Part shown: one piece after another, positions 5,439 to 8,545 of the stretch | How positions within the stretch are numbered: the stretch's first letter is position 1 | Layout: each line of letters starts with the position of its first letter | Source: Eubacterium sp. | GTDB taxonomy: Bacteria > Bacillota > Clostridia > Lachnospirales > Lachnospiraceae | Length of the DNA stretch: 8,545 nt | Assembly (NCBI GenBank): GCA_024681495.1 | Contig: JAILAS010000134.1 | Span: forward strand, 1 to 8,545 | Direction of reading: 5' to 3' | Position numbers and translations under genes: made by a program | The notes under the pieces: generated by a model | Database searches by the model: none | Told to the model about the DNA's origin: nothing | The model's input: only the letters and a program-made list of their open reading frames with translations

Positions 5439-6680
5439 CTACTCTTCTCTCCTTAATACCATCCCCACACTTGCTTCGTTATCTCCCAGATCGATATAAA
5501 CCTCCTGCCGCGGGTGAGGCGCGCTCTCAACAGATGTCCCATCCATATCGAAGATCCTCCCGATGGTACGCTTCTCGTCGGTACCGTCCGGATGGACTAT
5601 CTCTATGGCATCTCCCACGGAGAATTTATTATATTGACTGGTCTTTATGTAACCCTCGGAGGTAATCTCCTCGACGTTACCCAAATAAGTATAACCCTTT
5701 TGATAGGTGTTTGCACCATAAATCTGGCTCTCCGTCCCGGGCTTCCCGTAGAAGAATCCGGTGCAGTATTCCCTGTACGTGCAGGACCTTATCTCCCGCT
5801 CGAACCGCGGGATCTGTCTGCGGTACTCGTCGGGATCCTCGAAGTAGAGGTCGATGGCGTTCCTGTACGCCCGCGCCATGACGGCCACGTAGAGCGCCGT
5901 CTTCATCCTGCCCTCTATCTTGAAGCTGTCGATACCGGCATCGACCATGTCGTCAATGTGGCCTATCATCGCCAGGTCACTCGAGTTAAATATGTACGTG
6001 CCCCTGTCGGTCTCGTCCACATCCATGTACTGCCCCGGGCGGGTCTGTTCCACGACTGCGTACTTCCACCTGCACGGATGAGCGCACTCACCGTGGTTGG
6101 CCTCCCTGCCGGTCATGTATGCGGAGAGCAGGCACCTGCCCGAGTACGAAATGCACATCGCGCCGTGGACGAAGGCCTCGATCTCGCAGTCCTCCGGGAT
6201 GTTCGCGCGGATCTTTTTTATCTCCGCGAGAGAAAGCTCCCTGGCGCAGACCAGGCGGCGCACACCGTGCTCGTACCAGAAGTTGAAAGTACCGTAGTTC
6301 GTATTGTTGGCCTGGGTGCTGATATGAATGGGAACTTCGGGACAGGCCTTTCGGGCGGCCATAAAGAGCCCCGGGTCCGAGACGAGCAGGGCGTCCGGCT
6401 TTATGTCAACCATAGTGGCGAAGTACTCCTCCGCCGCCTCGAGGTCGTCGTTATGAGCGAAGATGTTCGCGGTCACGTAGACCTTCACGCCCTTCTCGTG
6501 CGCCATGTCCACGGCCGCCTTCATCTCGTCATGCGAGAAGTTTTTGGAGCCGGCCCTTAGGCCAAAGCTCTCCCCTCCGATGTATATCGCATCGGCCCCG
6601 TAGTACAAGGCCGTCTTAAAGACCTCGGGTGACGAGGCGGGAATAAGCAGTTCCGGTTTCTTTACGATTGGTTTACTCAT
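5439..6680 (-). CDS. trhP: U32-family protein, likely TrhP tRNA U34 hydroxylase (413 aa)
   Basis: Annotated families call this peptidase U32. The TrhP branch (YrrN/YrrO in B. subtilis, YegQ in E. coli) is needed to make 5-hydroxyuridine at tRNA position 34, using prephenate-derived chemistry rather than protein cleavage. The exact U32 signature EAFVHGAMCISYSGRCLLS is at 168-186, followed by GECAHPCRW (197-205). Cys176, Cys183, Cys199 and Cys203 resemble iron-sulfur ligands known in related U32 proteins; this is inferred. A C-terminal U32-type beta domain covers about 328-413. The length fits YrrO better than the shorter YrrN. The start codon overlaps the methyltransferase stop by 4 bases, so the two are translationally coupled. 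That pairing is the main reason to prefer a tRNA role over a collagenase-like peptidase. Confidence 0.85.
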   Translation of the reverse strand: MSKPIVKKPELLIPASSPEVFKTALYYGADAIYIGGESFGLRAGSKNFSHDEMKAAVDMAHEKGVKVYVTANIFAHNDDLEAAEEYFATMVDIKPDALLVSDPGLFMAARKACPEVPIHISTQANNTNYGTFNFWYEHGVRRLVCARELSLAEIKKIRANIPEDCEIEAFVHGAMCISYSGRCLLSAYMTGREANHGECAHPCRWKYAVVEQTRPGQYMDVDETDRGTYIFNSSDLAMIGHIDDMVDAGIDSFKIEGRMKTALYVAVMARAYRNAIDLYFEDPDEYRRQIPRFEREIRSCTYREYCTGFFYGKPGTESQIYGANTYQKGYTYLGNVEEITSEGYIKTSQYNKFSVGDAIEIVHPDGTDEKRTIGRIFDMDGTSVESAPHPRQEVYIDLGDNEASVGMVLRREE

Positions 6681-7333
6681 GAATCAGTCTCCCTAAAACT
6701 CAGTGAAACTCCGTCGCCTATCGGCAATATGTCCGTAACGAGGCGACTGTCGTGGGTTATCGTGTCCAGGTATTCGCGCATCCTCTCGTGGCGCGTCCTG
6801 TTCCTCCTGGGGATGGCGAAGCGCGACTCGATGACATCCCTCCCGGAGAGGACGTTGTCGCTGACCAGAAGTCCCCCCGGAGCCAGGAGCCTCATGACCT
6901 CCGGATAGAAGTTAATGTACTGGCCCTTCGCGGCGTCCATGAAGACGAAGTCGTACGCGCCCTCGAGCGTCGGCAGAATCTCCGCCGCATCGCCCTCCAG
7001 AAGCTCGATGCGCTCCGCATACGGCGATGCCTGAAAGTTCGCACGGGCAATCGGAATCCTCTTCTCGTAGCTCTCGATGGTGGTTATGCGGCAGGGCGCG
7101 GGATTCATCTCGGCAAAAAACAGCGCCGAAAAGCCCACGGCCGTGCCTACCTCCAGGATGCTTTCGGGCTTTCTCATACAAAGAAGAAACCTGATAAGAT
7201 CGCAGGTGTCGCGGCGAATGATGGGAACATCATCCGCCAGCGCATCCTCCCTGATCTTTTCAAGTTCCTCGCTAAGCGGAGCCGAAAACAGCTCCAGATA
7301 TGTGTCTAATCTTTCCCTGTAGACAGATTTCAT
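6677..7333 (-). CDS. trmR: SAM-dependent O-methyltransferase, TrmR-like (218 aa)
   Basis: Likely methylates 5-hydroxyuridine at tRNA position 34 to 5-methoxyuridine, as YrrM/TrmR does in B. subtilis. The fold is that of the family 3 O-methyltransferases. Motif I is ILEVGTAVG (59-67), the acidic residue for SAM ribose is Glu87 in TTIESYE, and metal-binding candidates are Asp133 (FMDAAKGQY) with Asp159-Asn160 (LVSDNVL). The length is normal for the family. The start is 2 bases after the MltG-like gene and the stop overlaps the U32 start by 4 bases. The family also contains catechol and caffeoyl-CoA enzymes. The tRNA assignment therefore rests on the neighbouring U32 gene and the yrrL-yrrM-yrrN-yrrO order, and is strong but indirect. 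Confidence 0.85.
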   Translation of the reverse strand: MKSVYRERLDTYLELFSAPLSEELEKIREDALADDVPIIRRDTCDLIRFLLCMRKPESILEVGTAVGFSALFFAEMNPAPCRITTIESYEKRIPIARANFQASPYAERIELLEGDAAEILPTLEGAYDFVFMDAAKGQYINFYPEVMRLLAPGGLLVSDNVLSGRDVIESRFAIPRRNRTRHERMREYLDTITHDSRLVTDILPIGDGVSLSFRETDS

Positions 7334-7335
7334 CC

Positions 7336-7746
7336 TCAGGTTTCCTCTTCCGAATCTTCTTCCGATTCATCGCTGTCGTAGTCGTCTCCCTCGGCGAATG
7401 CGGCCAGGATATCCTCGGCGCTCATGGTGGTGTTGAGGGTGTAGGTTCCGGGCTGTATATCGGAGCCCGAGGGCATAAACAGCTTCTCCTGGACCATAAA
7501 CACGAGCGGACTTTTGATGAGCCCGTTGTCTTTAAGCCGGACCGCCACCTTATAGGTGCTCATGCCCGAGTCTATCCTGACCACCACGTCCCTGCCGGCG
7601 CTGTCCTCCTCCGCCATGGGCACATCGGCAAAGGCGTCGTACATGACCCTGTAGCCTCCCACGCAGATGAGAACGAACAGCAGGACTATAATCACCCTTC
7701 TGATTATTCGAAAGGTTTTCTTTAGATTATCGGTTTCTCTAGCCAT
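7336..7746 (-). CDS. Short MltG/YceG-like membrane protein lacking the catalytic domain (136 aa)
   Basis: Residues 14-31 are a single membrane segment after a basic start, with the rest predicted outside. Residues about 52-118 resemble the LysM-like part of MltG, with the pattern VVRIDSGMSTYKVAVRL, NGLIKSPLVF and then IQPGTYTL followed by SAEDIL. The endolytic transglycosylase domain with its catalytic Glu, which makes full MltG about 340 residues, is absent. An acidic tail (119-136, mostly Asp, Glu and Ser) ends the protein. No frameshifted remnant of the missing domain follows, because the next gene begins 2 bases later. It occupies the place of yrrL (mltG) in the B. subtilis locus. It may bind glycan or regulate another enzyme, but should not cut glycan itself. 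Confidence 0.78.
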   Translation of the reverse strand: MARETDNLKKTFRIIRRVIIVLLFVLICVGGYRVMYDAFADVPMAEEDSAGRDVVVRIDSGMSTYKVAVRLKDNGLIKSPLVFMVQEKLFMPSGSDIQPGTYTLNTTMSAEDILAAFAEGDDYDSDESEEDSEEET

Positions 7747-7750
7747 CTTC

Positions 7751-8545
7751 CTATACTTCCATAATTATGGGAAGAATCATGGGACGCCTCTTGGTCTTCT
7801 TCCAAACGAAGTCGCCCAGGTCATCCTTTATAGCGGACTTGATCTTGCCCCAGTCCCTGATCTTCCTGTCCATACACTTGTCGACCGTTCCATCGAGCAC
7901 CGAGCGCGCCTCGTCCATAAGGCTCTCGGACTCCCTGACGTACACGAAGCCCCTGCTGACAATATCGGGCCCGGCCACCACCTGTCCGGAGGCCTTCTCC
8001 ATGGTGAGCGCCACGATGATAATGCCGTCCTCTGCCAGGTGCTGTCTGTCCCGGAGCACGATGTTTCCAACGTCTCCCACTCCCAGTCCGTCTATGAAGA
8101 TGCTGCCGGTCTGAACCTTGCCCGTCACCTTCGCGCCCTTCTCATCGAAGGAAAGCACGTCTCCTGAGTTAAGGATGAAGATGTCGTCCTTGTCCCATCC
8201 GAGCTGACGGCACAGCCTGGCGTGAGCCACCAGGTGCTTGTACTCTCCGTGCGCGGGGATGCAGTACTTCGGGCGAACCAGATTGTATATGAGTTTGATG
8301 TCCTCCTGGCACGCATGTCCGGAGACGTGGGTGTCCTGGAAGATAACGTTCGCGCCCTTTCTGTAGAGCTCGTTGATTATGCGGGTGACGGACTTCTCAT
8401 TACCCGGTATGGGATGAGACGAGAATACCACCAGGTCGCCCGGCTTAATCTTAATCTTCCTGTGCATATCGAAGGCGATACGCGAGAGCGCGGCCATGGA
8501 CTCGCCCTGGGATCCCGTGGTTATGAGAACCGTCTTTTCGTCGGG
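7751..8545 (-). CDS. rnj: Ribonuclease J, C-terminal part (264 codons, 5' end outside window)
   Basis: Metallo-beta-lactamase/beta-CASP ribonuclease with 5' exonuclease and endonuclease activity, central to mRNA turnover and rRNA maturation in Bacillota. The frame stays open to the window edge beyond the internal Met at 8497. The added residues read TVLITTGSQGESM, the conserved TGSQGE segment, so the true start lies outside. Also seen are SSHPIPGNEKSV, the motif HVSGHA, PAHGE with a metal-site His, and a C-terminal domain ending WKKTKRRPMILPIIMEV. The family is about 555 residues long, so about half is present. RNase J1 and J2 types cannot be told apart from this part. It is followed after 4 bases by the MltG-like gene, in an apparent operon. 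Confidence 0.93.
   Translation of the reverse strand, partial: PDEKTVLITTGSQGESMAALSRIAFDMHRKIKIKPGDLVVFSSHPIPGNEKSVTRIINELYRKGANVIFQDTHVSGHACQEDIKLIYNLVRPKYCIPAHGEYKHLVAHARLCRQLGWDKDDIFILNSGDVLSFDEKGAKVTGKVQTGSIFIDGLGVGDVGNIVLRDRQHLAEDGIIIVALTMEKASGQVVAGPDIVSRGFVYVRESESLMDEARSVLDGTVDKCMDRKIRDWGKIKSAIKDDLGDFVWKKTKRRPMILPIIMEV

Overview
The window looks like chromosomal DNA from a Gram-positive bacterium of the Bacillota, most likely a moderately GC-rich member of the Clostridia (Lachnospiraceae-like). The reasons are an RNase J gene in place of RNase E, strong AGGAGG-type ribosome binding sites, an L,D-transpeptidase with a single N-terminal anchor, a stand-alone BioY, and the RNase J / MltG-like / O-methyltransferase / U32 gene order. 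The genus cannot be read from this sequence.

Right part (8545 down to 4367, minus strand): a tightly packed run of five genes that enters from beyond the window edge. It holds the C-terminal half of RNase J, a short membrane protein resembling the N-terminal part of MltG without its catalytic domain, a TrmR-like O-methyltransferase, a TrhP-like U32 protein and a seven-bladed propeller lactonase. Gaps are 4, 2, -4 and 4 bases, so this is very probably one operon. The methyltransferase and the U32 protein match the B. subtilis yrrM and yrrN/yrrO pair, which makes 5-hydroxyuridine and then 5-methoxyuridine at tRNA position 34. The flanking mltG-like gene corresponds to yrrL in that locus.

Centre (about 3630-4370): bioY, the substrate-binding component of an ECF biotin transporter, is the only convincing plus-strand gene. 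It has a near-consensus promoter (TTGACA, 17 bases, TATACT). A BirA-type operator overlaps the -35 (halves TTGTCACCC and GGTTGACAA, 14 bases apart). Its stop codon overlaps the stop codon of the convergent lactonase gene.

Left-centre (3631 down to 716, minus strand): a family 2 glycosyltransferase and a membrane-anchored YkuD L,D-transpeptidase, 51 bases apart. They are probably transcribed together from a TTGTAA/TATAAT promoter divergent from bioY, and both point to cell-envelope work.

Left end (1-715): a 71-residue basic protein of unknown function with its own promoter, a 25-base imperfect palindrome in its leader, and a strong intrinsic terminator just after its stop codon. Beyond the terminator, positions 1-300 hold no convincing gene. 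They hold a mosaic of direct repeats, including a perfect 70-base duplication. The mosaic is studded with short hairpins that share the same GAA (TTC on the other strand) loop. This repeat mosaic is the least explained part of the window.
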